Source: Shewanella chilikensis
GTDB lineage: Bacteria > Pseudomonadota > Gammaproteobacteria > Enterobacterales > Shewanellaceae
Assembly: GCF_002836945.1 (NCBI RefSeq)
Contig: NZ_NIJM01000012.1
Coordinates: 31,885 to 95,884, forward strand
Direction: 5' to 3'
Length of the DNA: 64,000 nt
A model generated the notes under the pieces. It was not told the origin of the DNA. It saw only the letters and a program-made list of their open reading frames with translations, and searched no databases. A program made the translations under genes and the position numbers. Shown piece by piece: positions 56,830 through 64,000 of the stretch (its first letter is position 1; every line of letters begins with the position of its first letter).

Positions 56830-59800
56830 TTAACCTCTGATAATACCGCTGGTGTCTTTGTTGTGCGTGTTGCTGATATGCACTTCGAGCTGAGGATAAG
56901 CCAGCTCCAGCTGGTTCTCCTTGAGCTTCTTGCTGATCCGCTTGTGCAGATCGTGGCGCAGCGGCCAGCGGGAAGACATATCTTTGGCATAAGCCCTGAC
57001 TTCATAGTCCTGAGTGTGCTTGCCGAAACCGGCAAACCAGACTTCCGGCTCAGGGGTTTCCAGCGCGTTTTCACACTCTTTCACTGCTTGGTAGAGCGCG
57101 GCCTCCACCCGGGCTGGATCTGAATCCCTGGCGACCGAAACATAGATGATCACCCGGGTAATGGGATCTGACAGCGACCAGTTAATTAACTGCTCTGTGA
57201 TAAAGGCCTTGTTGGGGATGATAATTTCTTTTCTGTCCCAATCTATGATGGTGGTCGCGCGGATTTTGATCTTGGAAACCGTGCCTGTGAGCTCGCGAAT
57301 AGTGACGGTATCGCCGATACGCACCGGCTTTTCAAACAGTATGATAAGGCCCGAGATAAAGTTGGCGAAAATCTCCTGCAGACCAAAACCCAGACCCAGA
57401 GTCAGCGCTGCAATCAACCATTGCAGCTTGGACCACTCCATCCCCAGGGTGGCGAAGCCGATGACGATACCGATAAAGACCACCAGGTAACGGGTCACTG
57501 TGGTGATGGCAAAGCCGGTTCCCGGGGAGAGATCCAGTTTTTGCAGTATCGTCAGCTCCAACAAGCCGGGCAGGTTGGTGGCTATCATCATGGAAAAACC
57601 GACCACAATGGCACCAAATACCAGTGATTTCATGGTGATAGGCAGTGGCTGCTCGACTCCGCCTACCCCGGTAGTTGTTGTCGTCCAAAGAGTAATGCCA
57701 TCGAGGAAGCTGAATAGGGCGGTGTGGGTTTGGGTCCACAGGCCGACCAAACAGGCAAGAAACGCCAGCAGCAGCAGGGATCTCACCAACCCCAGTGATT
57801 GGCTGGACATGGTTTCCAAATCGACTACCGGCTCTTCATAGGTGTCCTGATGATCGTTGTTGCTTGATGAGGTATCACCTTTTTCCCGCTGCGCCAGACG
57901 CTCGGCCCGGCGGGCCTTGGCGCGATCGAAGGCGATGCGGCGCCTTTCAATCAACATCCAGCGTTTCAGCAACTGGTACAGCAACAGAAAGCCGAGTCCC
58001 AGCAGTAAAGAAAGCTGCAGCTGCAGCAGCATCTGGAAGGCGGTGAAGTAGTAGCCTCTGAATGCCAACACGGCACTCAGGGGGGGCACCAGCAACAGCA
58101 GTAGCCACAATAGCTTTTGCAGCAGACGCTTATTCTTGTCGTCCAGATGGCTTTCACGATAGCGACGGGACAGAGTCAGTACGTCTCGATAGAGCATAAA
58201 CAGCATGATACAGAACAGAATAAAGGCGCCACGGCCTATGCTGTTGCGCACCAGAGAAGAGTCGAGAATTTCGGTAAAGCCCATGACGCCCACCAAGGGC
58301 ATGGTCATGATAACAAAGCGGCGAAAACGCTGCTGGCCCTCGCGGATCACCTCTTGTGGCCGTTTGAAATGGCCTATAAGCAGGCCTTTGTCCAGTGCCA
58401 GCAGATAGATGAAGCGATAGAGCTGATACAGGCTGCCTATAGCCAGCACGCCCATACCTATGGCTTGAATGAGGTTACTGTCGGACTGCAGCATAATCAA
58501 GCCAGCAGCCACTATGGGAAAGGGTTTGAACAAGCTGTAACCGGCGCTGATTAGCAGCGCTTGGATGGTGTAGATGAACTTATCCTGGGTCACCTTGCCG
58601 ACCGGCGCCTCACATTCGCGCATCATGGTCTTGAATCTGGGGGTGAGAATATCCTGTGCTACCAGACACAACACCGCCAGGATGATCCACCAGGACCAGT
58701 ATGGACTCAGTTCGGTCAGCCCCTGCTTTATTTCCGGTAGGTCGGTTTGTTGCCAGAGCCAGAGACTGGAGCGTTGCAGATCCGTCAACCACAGCTTGCT
58801 GATGCTGTAGGCATTGGGTACCCAGAACAGGTGTTCATTGAGGGTGGATTTGAGCCGCTGATAACTGTCGGTGAGCAGCTCATACTTGCTCTTGAGCTTG
58901 GCCAGTTCACTGAGATAAGTGTCATAGCCTTTCAATAGTTGATTCAGCAAAGCCTGTTGTGATTCAAGCAGCCGCAACTGAGATTCATTGCTGTAGGCCT
59001 GGGTCGTTAGCAGTTGCTCATTGGCGGCAAACTGCTGCTCAATCTGATAGCGATTGAGTCTGGCATCGGCTATCTGGGTCTGCAGGTGCTCTTGGTTGGG
59101 GGGCTTTGGCAGTGACTGCAGTATTTGCAAAAAGCGCTCACCGAAAACCGGGTTCATCTTGACCCAGCTTATTTGCTCCTTGATGTTGTCCAGTTGCTTG
59201 CTGTGGGACTGATCCTGCTTCTCTGCCTGTTCCTGTAGGGCTATGGTCTGCGCGGTTTGCTCAGTCAATTGCTGCAATTGCTGGCCATATCTCTGGTTGG
59301 CCAGACTCAGCTCTGTGGTCAGGCGATCGCGGCCATTAGCTTCGGCATTGAGGGTTTCGGCCAGTGTGGCATTGACCTGCTGCTGCCTGGCATCGGTAAT
59401 GGCGCGGTTAAGCTGTTCGATAAGCAGCTCTTGTTGCTGCAACTGCTTGCGTACCAGTTGCAGTTGTAACTGATGCAGTTCGCGCTTTTGTTGGCTGATT
59501 GCCAGTTCGCTTTCCAGCGTGGTGAGCTGTTGCTCCAGCAATAACAGCTGCGCCTGTTGCAGCGCTTTGGCGGCATTGTCAGTGGCCACTGCCTGGGCCT
59601 TTTGCTGTTGCAGCAGCGCCTGTCTGATTTTGACTATTTCAGCAGGTAATTCGCTGTGGCGTTTGAGCATGGCGCTGTTGGCCTGGCTTAGGCTGGTTTC
59701 ACTCTCTTTCAGTTCGGAAAGGCGCAGGTAGGCCATGGAGGCCTGCTGATCCAGATCCTGATGGCGTTCGGGCTTAAGTGGTGCGGCGGCTTCCTGCAGC

Positions 59801-60033
59801 AGATCATAAAGATGTTGGCGCCGGCTTTCGAAATTAAGTTGCAGTTCCTGATAACTGCGGTTGGTGTCGGCAAGCTGCTGAATGCTCTTTTCCAGCTGCG
59901 CCAGTTGTTGCTCCTGCGACAGGGTTTCAGTGTTTTGTTGGTTAAGACCCAGACGTTTATCCAACCCCAGTGGCGAGTTGGCTTGGGCGGAGGCGATAAA
60001 AAGACAAAACAGCAGAAGGCAGGCTCGAACCAT
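56830..60033 (-). CDS. mscM: Large mechanosensitive channel MscM (YjeP-like)
   Basis: A large MscS-superfamily channel of about 1067 residues (E. coli MscM 1107). It has a signal peptide, a 450-residue periplasmic coiled-coil domain rich in Gln and Leu, about eight extra membrane helices (about 475-810) and the C-terminal MscS pore and beta domains, with LGLGFGLQEIFANFISG near 915 and EKPVRIGDTV. The psd-mscM-linked position with rsgA and orn matches E. coli, so MscM is favoured over MscK. ATG at 60033 is chosen; TTG at 60045 is possible. A 14-bp tandem repeat covers the start region, and no clear ribosome site is seen. Confidence 0.88.
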   Translation of the reverse strand: MVRACLLLFCLFIASAQANSPLGLDKRLGLNQQNTETLSQEQQLAQLEKSIQQLADTNRSYQELQLNFESRRQHLYDLLQEAAAPLKPERHQDLDQQASMAYLRLSELKESETSLSQANSAMLKRHSELPAEIVKIRQALLQQQKAQAVATDNAAKALQQAQLLLLEQQLTTLESELAISQQKRELHQLQLQLVRKQLQQQELLIEQLNRAITDARQQQVNATLAETLNAEANGRDRLTTELSLANQRYGQQLQQLTEQTAQTIALQEQAEKQDQSHSKQLDNIKEQISWVKMNPVFGERFLQILQSLPKPPNQEHLQTQIADARLNRYQIEQQFAANEQLLTTQAYSNESQLRLLESQQALLNQLLKGYDTYLSELAKLKSKYELLTDSYQRLKSTLNEHLFWVPNAYSISKLWLTDLQRSSLWLWQQTDLPEIKQGLTELSPYWSWWIILAVLCLVAQDILTPRFKTMMRECEAPVGKVTQDKFIYTIQALLISAGYSLFKPFPIVAAGLIMLQSDSNLIQAIGMGVLAIGSLYQLYRFIYLLALDKGLLIGHFKRPQEVIREGQQRFRRFVIMTMPLVGVMGFTEILDSSLVRNSIGRGAFILFCIMLFMLYRDVLTLSRRYRESHLDDKNKRLLQKLLWLLLLLVPPLSAVLAFRGYYFTAFQMLLQLQLSLLLGLGFLLLYQLLKRWMLIERRRIAFDRAKARRAERLAQREKGDTSSSNNDHQDTYEEPVVDLETMSSQSLGLVRSLLLLAFLACLVGLWTQTHTALFSFLDGITLWTTTTTGVGGVEQPLPITMKSLVFGAIVVGFSMMIATNLPGLLELTILQKLDLSPGTGFAITTVTRYLVVFIGIVIGFATLGMEWSKLQWLIAALTLGLGFGLQEIFANFISGLIILFEKPVRIGDTVTIRELTGTVSKIKIRATTIIDWDRKEIIIPNKAFITEQLINWSLSDPITRVIIYVSVARDSDPARVEAALYQAVKECENALETPEPEVWFAGFGKHTQDYEVRAYAKDMSSRWPLRHDLHKRISKKLKENQLELAYPQLEVHISNTHNKDTSGIIRG

Positions 60034-60067
60034 AGTTAAATTCAAAGAGTTAAATTCAAAGAGTTAA
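60034..60067. repeat. 14-bp tandem repeat at the mscM start
   Basis: AGTTAAATTCAAAG occurs at 60034-60047 and again at 60048-60061, followed by a partial AGTTAA. It abuts the mscM ATG and fills the place where a ribosome site should be. Confidence 0.75.
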
Positions 60068-60108
60068 TCGACAGCTCATCTTAGCTAAGTTAAGCGGGTT
60101 TTGATATG

Positions 60109-60999
60109 TCAGCCAAGGTTCTTTTTCGGGGCTTGTGATTTGTGACTCTGTGATGTTTCAAACAAGGCGGTAGCTACCACCAGAGTGCCACCGATAGCGG
60201 TTGTTAGCATCAGCGATTCATCCAGTAGCAACCAGGCGAGCATGGCGCCATAGAAGGGTTGTAAGCAGGAGACTAAACCGACAGTTTTGGCGCTCAAGTA
60301 TCTGAGTGCCGAAGTAAACAAGGCATGGGGCGCCGCGGTAAAGACGACTCCCAAAAGCAGCAGCAATCCCCAGGTTTGGTTGCTGATGTCTCCGGCATCA
60401 AGACTGTGCCAGGGGGCCAACACCAGCACGGCCACCGCAGTTTGGTAAAACATCGCCTGCTGGCCGCTGTAGGCGGTGAAGTAGCGTTTGTGCAACAGGT
60501 TGCGGGCGGTGAACAAGATGGCGGAAATAATCCCAACCAGGATCCCAAGGGTAACGTCGTTGCCCAATGACGGCTCGGGGATCAGCAGAATCACCCCCAG
60601 CAGTACTGCCAAACCGCTGACAAGATCTCTGAGGTGCAAGCGACTGCCGGTAAACCAGGGTTCGACCAGCACTGTCATCACGGGATAGGTGAAAAAGGCT
60701 ATCATGCCGATGGCGACAGAGGAGAGTTGCATCGCCGCAAAGTAGGTCACCCAATGGAGGCTGACAATCACCCCAAGTAACAGGGCAATAAGGTAATCTT
60801 TGCCGCGCAGCAAGCGCAGGCGCTGACGGCTGAGTTTAACCAGCAGCGCCAGAACGATGGCGGCGATAACGCAGCGCAGCAGAGTGATATTGAGGGCGCT
60901 CAAGGGAATAAGCCGGGAGAACAGGGCGGTCCCCCCGAACAGGAGTACCGCCAGATGCAGTTCTGTCAGGCCTGTACGTGCTTGCCCCTTGGCAGACAA
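60109..60999 (-). CDS. EamA/DMT family transporter
   Basis: A 296-residue inner-membrane protein with about ten helices in two EamA repeats (about 10-140 and 155-280). The substrate is unknown; the family exports amino acids and other metabolites. The start codon is TTG, 2 nt after the psd stop with AGAGGA overlapping the psd end, so the two are coupled. In E. coli psd is directly followed by mscM; here this gene lies between them. Confidence 0.85.
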   Translation of the reverse strand: MSAKGQARTGLTELHLAVLLFGGTALFSRLIPLSALNITLLRCVIAAIVLALLVKLSRQRLRLLRGKDYLIALLLGVIVSLHWVTYFAAMQLSSVAIGMIAFFTYPVMTVLVEPWFTGSRLHLRDLVSGLAVLLGVILLIPEPSLGNDVTLGILVGIISAILFTARNLLHKRYFTAYSGQQAMFYQTAVAVLVLAPWHSLDAGDISNQTWGLLLLLGVVFTAAPHALFTSALRYLSAKTVGLVSCLQPFYGAMLAWLLLDESLMLTTAIGGTLVVATALFETSQSHKSQAPKKNLG

Positions 61000-61001
61000 G
61001 T

Positions 61002-61865
61002 TCAGTCCTCTATTTTGGCAAAAGGTGCACCCATACGGGTTACGGCACCTGGCTCAACACCATCGGCAAATTCATCCAGGGCGTCCTTGGCAAACAGCAT
61101 GACTACAGTGCTGCCCAATTTGAAGCGGCCCATCTCGGCACCTTTCTCCAATGTGATGGCATCCGGCCCTGTGGTGGGGTATTCCCAGGTAAACACGCGT
61201 TTGCCTGTCGGCGGCGTGACAGTACCGGCCCAAACGGTTTCTATGCTGGCCACTATGGTTGCGCCGACCAATACCATGGCCAGGGGGCCAATCTCGGTTT
61301 CGAATATGGCGACCACTCGCTCGTTACGGGCAAACAGTCCAGGTACATTGCGGGCGGTCAACGGGTTAACCGAGAAGAGTTCGCCGGGCACATAAGTCAT
61401 TTTCGACAGCGTGCCTTTGATGGGCATATGGATTCTGTGATAGTCCTTGGGCGCCAAATAAATGGTAGCAAAGTCACCATCTTCGAAGCGTTCGGCGTCT
61501 TTGGCTTGATTCCCCAGCAGGGTCAGAGCCGAATAGTGGTGGCCTTTGGCCTGAAAAATACGGCCGTCTTCAATGGGACCACACTGACTCACGGCGCCAT
61601 CGACCGGGTGCACTATATATTCTGAGTCCTGATACAGAGGGCGTGCGCCGTCTTTAAGGGCGCGGGTGAAAAAAGCGTTGAAGCTCTTGTAAGCTTCAGG
61701 CTCGCTTTGGGCCGCTTCTGACATATCTATCTTGTACTGTTTGATAAACCAGCGAATAGCCCAGGTGGTCAGCTTGCCGGCTTCGGCCGCTGCCAGTTTC
61801 CCGACCAGGCGGGACAACAGGTGTTTGGGCAGCATGTACTGCAGTGCAATCTTCACTTTATCCAA
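61002..61865 (-). CDS. psd: Phosphatidylserine decarboxylase
   Basis: Psd makes phosphatidylethanolamine from phosphatidylserine. The 287-residue proenzyme has the self-cleavage site LGST in [13 protein letters not shown] near residue 253, where the Ser becomes the pyruvoyl cofactor. Blocks KDYHRIHMP (near 140) and [19 protein letters not shown] (near 165) are typical. The start is TTG with AAGGAAG upstream, giving the usual N-terminus with the match [13 protein letters not shown]. It follows rsgA by 31 nt, in the E. coli order rsgA-psd. Confidence 0.95.
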   Translation of the reverse strand: MDKVKIALQYMLPKHLLSRLVGKLAAAEAGKLTTWAIRWFIKQYKIDMSEAAQSEPEAYKSFNAFFTRALKDGARPLYQDSEYIVHPVDGAVSQCGPIEDGRIFQAKGHHYSALTLLGNQAKDAERFEDGDFATIYLAPKDYHRIHMPIKGTLSKMTYVPGELFSVNPLTARNVPGLFARNERVVAIFETEIGPLAMVLVGATIVASIETVWAGTVTPPTGKRVFTWEYPTTGPDAITLEKGAEMGRFKLGSTVVMLFAKDALDEFADGVEPGAVTRMGAPFAKIED

Positions 61866-61896
61866 TTTTTGCTTCCTTCAAATGGGCTTTGCCAGC

Positions 61897-62961
61897 TTAA
61901 ATGTCGTCCATGCCGGCGCGGAAGTGGCGGGCGTGACGCTGTTCATCCAGACTGGAGATAATTCTGTGATAATTGTTGAATCTGTCTTCGGCAATTTTGC
62001 CTTCCTCTACCGCTTTACGCAATGCACAGCCGGGATCGTCCAGATGTTTGCAGTCGCGGAATTTACAGCCGCCGAGAAAATCCCGGAACTCCACGAAGCA
62101 CCAGCCGACACGGTCGGCAGGTAAGTGCCAGAGGGCAAATTCGCGAACCCCGGGTGAGTCAATCAGATCGCCGCCGCTGGGCAGGTGAAGCAGTTTGGCC
62201 GTGGTGGTGGTGTGCTGACCTAGGCCTGAGTTTTCCGAGACTTCTCCGGTTTGTAACTGCGCCTGTGGTAGCAGGGCATTGATAAGAGATGATTTACCTA
62301 CCCCGGATTGCCCGGCGAATACACTGGTTTTGCCTTGCAACAGGGTTTTCAGTTGCTCTATCCCTTCAGCGGTTTTACTGCTGACTTTATAGACCGGGTA
62401 GCCAATGGCGCGGTACCGGGCAAGGGCGGTTTCCACTTCAATGGCCTGAGTCTCGTCCAGCAAGTCGACCTTGTTGAGAATGATCACCGGCGGGATTTCT
62501 GTGTCTTCAGCCGCCACCAGATAGCGGTCAATAATCTGGGTGGTAAAGCTGGGCAGCACAGATGAAACTATAAAAATTTGATCTATATTGGCGGCAATGA
62601 CTTTAACGCCATCATAGAGGTCGGGCCGAGTCAGTGACGAGCTACGCGGGTGGACGGCTTCAACCACACCGGCGACGGTAGTTTGCGGATCGGTCGCCAG
62701 ACGTACCACCACTTTATCGCCGGTAACCAAGCTGCCTATGGTGCGGCGAAGATTACAACGAACCAGTTGGCCATCATGGGTTTCAATATCGGCATGCTGG
62801 CCGAAACGGGAAATAACCGTGGCCTCCAGCTCGGGGCCGAGTGAGCTATCTTGTATTTCAGGAGCAGCCTCAGCAGCGTTTTTCCCACGTTGCAGACGCT
62901 TCTGATGATTGGCTTTCATACGGCGCAGTTGGCCATGGCTCAATGGTTTCTTTTTACTCAC
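61897..62961 (-). CDS. rsgA: Small ribosomal subunit biogenesis GTPase RsgA
   Basis: RsgA is a circularly permuted GTPase that checks late 30S assembly. The 354-residue protein has an OB-fold (about 45-110), then G4 (NKVDLLD near 158), G1 ([17 protein letters not shown] near 205) and G3 (DSPGVREF near 250), and a C-terminal zinc finger with ligands in [22 protein letters not shown] at 62961 gives the conserved start [20 protein letters not shown]; an in-frame ATG at 63003 would add 14 unconserved residues. Divergent from orn, as in E. coli. Confidence 0.94.
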   Translation of the reverse strand: MSKKKPLSHGQLRRMKANHQKRLQRGKNAAEAAPEIQDSSLGPELEATVISRFGQHADIETHDGQLVRCNLRRTIGSLVTGDKVVVRLATDPQTTVAGVVEAVHPRSSSLTRPDLYDGVKVIAANIDQIFIVSSVLPSFTTQIIDRYLVAAEDTEIPPVIILNKVDLLDETQAIEVETALARYRAIGYPVYKVSSKTAEGIEQLKTLLQGKTSVFAGQSGVGKSSLINALLPQAQLQTGEVSENSGLGQHTTTTAKLLHLPSGGDLIDSPGVREFALWHLPADRVGWCFVEFRDFLGGCKFRDCKHLDDPGCALRKAVEEGKIAEDRFNNYHRIISSLDEQRHARHFRAGMDDI

Positions 62962-63073
62962 AGGCAGCTCTTCGCGGTATAAGGTGATTTTGTGTCTTGG
63001 CAAAAAGCAGTATGATACACGCTCTTAAATAAAAAAGCCTGAATTTAGGCGAACTGGAACGGTGGGCTGAGCT

Positions 63074-63619
63074 ATGGTTGCGGATGCAAATAACCTGATT
63101 TGGATCGATCTCGAGATGTCCGGGCTGGAGCCTGAAACCGATAGGGTATTGGAAATAGCCACCTTGGTTACAGACAAAGAGCTTAACATTATCGGCGAAG
63201 GGCCTGTGATAGCAATTCATCAGAGTGACGAAGTGTTGGCTGCCATGGATGATTGGAATCAACAGCATCACGGCGCTTCCGGACTAATTGAGCGGGTAAA
63301 GGCCTCCAAACACACAGAGGCTGACGCCATAGCCGAGACCATAGCTTTTTTGAGCCAGTACGTGCCTAAAGGTGTGTCTCCCATGTGTGGCAACAGTGTT
63401 GGCCAGGACAGACGCTTTCTGAACAAGTATATGCGTGAGCTGGAAGATTACTTCCACTACCGCAATATCGATGTCAGTACGGTTAAGGAACTGACCAAGC
63501 GTTGGCAGCCGGAAATCATGAAGGATTTCAAAAAGCAAAATACTCACCAAGCGTTGATGGATATTCAAGAGTCGATCGCCGAGCTGAAGTTCTATCGTGA
63601 GCGAGTATTTAAAATTTGA
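63074..63619 (+). CDS. orn: Oligoribonuclease
   Basis: Orn degrades the last di- and short oligoribonucleotides, including pGpG from cyclic-di-GMP turnover. The 181-residue protein equals E. coli Orn in length. The DEDDh residues are in [14 protein letters not shown] (D12, E14), [11 protein letters not shown] (Asp near 113) and the NTHQALMDI block near 160 (His and Asp). The ATG is preceded by GGTGGGCTGAGCT. It is divergent from rsgA and upstream of a tRNA-Gly cluster, the same order as E. coli. Confidence 0.97.
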   Translation: MVADANNLIWIDLEMSGLEPETDRVLEIATLVTDKELNIIGEGPVIAIHQSDEVLAAMDDWNQQHHGASGLIERVKASKHTEADAIAETIAFLSQYVPKGVSPMCGNSVGQDRRFLNKYMRELEDYFHYRNIDVSTVKELTKRWQPEIMKDFKKQNTHQALMDIQESIAELKFYRERVFKI

Positions 63620-63649
63620 GCGATCGGACGATAAATCTGTTTCAGGGGG

Positions 63650-63677
63650 TTGCAGCAGATGGAAATTTCCATATAAT
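63650..63677 (+). promoter_or_regulatory. Promoter of the tRNA-Gly cluster
   Basis: TTGCAG (63650-63655) and an exact TATAAT (63672-63677) with 16-bp spacing, then the GC-rich discriminator GCGGCC, as expected of a stringently controlled tRNA operon. The leader to the first tRNA-like sequence is about 60 nt. Confidence 0.75.
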
Positions 63678-63745
63678 GCGGCCTCACCTTTCCGCTGGCG
63701 GTAACCAGTGTGAATAGGTAAAGTGGTAAGAGTTTACAGTTTGAT

Positions 63746-63822
63746 GCGACATTAGCTCAGTTGATAAAACAGAAGGTCGGTACCTTTGTTGATTGTCAAT
63801 TTAGATGATGAAGCTGATAAGT
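63746..63822 (+). pseudogene. Decayed tRNA-Gly copy (5' fragment)
   Basis: The first 18 nt of the copy and the three bases before it match the next two tRNA-Gly genes exactly (GATGCGACATTAGCTCAGTTG), as far as the D loop. After that the sequence diverges: no glycine anticodon arm, T loop or 3' acceptor strand ATGTCGC can be formed. The remaining stretch keeps only a GGTACCTT resembling the anticodon stem. It looks like a dead tandem copy at the head of the cluster. Confidence 0.6.
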
Positions 63823-63825
63823 GAT

Positions 63826-63901
63826 GCGACATTAGCTCAGTTGGTAGAGCGGTACCTTGCCAAGGTACAGGTCATCGGTTCGAACCCGATATGTCGCTCC
63901 A
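63826..63901 (+). tRNA. tRNA-Gly (anticodon GCC)
   Basis: A 76-nt tRNA with CCA encoded. The acceptor stem pairs GCGACAT with ATGTCGC, the discriminator is U and CCA follows. The anticodon arm is GTACC-TTGCCAA-GGTAC, so the anticodon is GCC (glycine codons GGC and GGU). The T arm contains GGTTCGAACCC. It lies downstream of orn, matching the E. coli orn-glyVXY arrangement. Confidence 0.97.
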
Positions 63902-63947
63902 AATTCCAGACACCCACTGTCTTTAAATGTGGATGCATTATTGCAAT

Positions 63948-64000
63948 GCGACATTAGCTCAGTTGGTAGAGCGGTACCTTGCCAAGGTACAGGTCATCGG
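63948..64000 (+). tRNA. tRNA-Gly (anticodon GCC), second copy cut by the window end
   Basis: The 53 visible bases are identical to the first copy through GTCATCGG. The same GCC anticodon is present. The rest of the T arm and the acceptor 3' strand lie outside the window. Confidence 0.93.

Noticed and set aside
63746..63822. First tRNA-like sequence as a working tRNA with another anticodon
   Set aside because: The 3' acceptor strand and T loop are missing, so no cloverleaf can form.

Overview
The window reads as core chromosome of a gammaproteobacterium, most likely Shewanella. The reasons are gene order and content: motX beside purA and rnr, parE and parC split by a PQQ-type dehydrogenase gene, DUF2333 and TIGR04219 genes, an S46 peptidase, and a complete tetrathionate reductase locus. 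Moderate GC and the ttr genes suggest something near S. algae, but that is inference from gene content only. No phage, insertion sequence, CRISPR array, rRNA or toxin-antitoxin module was seen.

Layout. 1-6.1 kb: cheD and cmoM (convergent), a MaoC-like gene, fhs and an MscS-type channel. 6.2-11.6 kb: two small membrane proteins, a zinc-uptake cluster (His/Cys-rich putative chaperone, His-rich outer-membrane porin, ZnuA-like and ZnuB-like subunits, with no ATPase gene), then plsC and rraB. 11.6-16 kb: degS, degQ, zapG and zapE. 16.2-25.8 kb: rplM-rpsI, a DUF2065 gene, purA, motX, rnr-rlmB, a ferritin-like gene with tandem repeats, a DUF481 gene and rpsF-priB-rpsR-rplI. 26-31.4 kb: S46 peptidase, dnaB, alr and cheX.

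31.6-39.2 kb is the anaerobic respiration locus ttrBCA, divergent from the two-component genes ttrS-ttrR. 39.3-41.6 kb holds dusA and four small envelope genes, one PspC-like, behind a near-consensus sigma-54 promoter. 41.6-44.6 kb holds an enoyl-CoA hydratase, a PCu(A)C copper chaperone, a DUF2333 gene and a TIGR04219 barrel. 44.7-54.2 kb is tolC, divergent from nudF-yqiB-cpdA-yqiA-parE-dehydrogenase-parC, an order shared in large part with E. coli. 54.3-64 kb holds bfd with a possible Fur box, a D-2-hydroxyacid dehydrogenase, a DUF3392 gene, a GDPD gene, mscM, an EamA transporter, psd, rsgA, orn and a tRNA-Gly(GCC) cluster that begins with a decayed copy and runs off the window end.

Most genes are housekeeping with clear orthologues. 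The parts that deserve attention are the sigma-54 small-protein operon, the ATPase-less zinc locus, a FliA-type promoter before motX, a perfect 20-bp hairpin before zapE, short tandem repeats at four places, and two unannotated-size membrane proteins of 41 and 35 residues.
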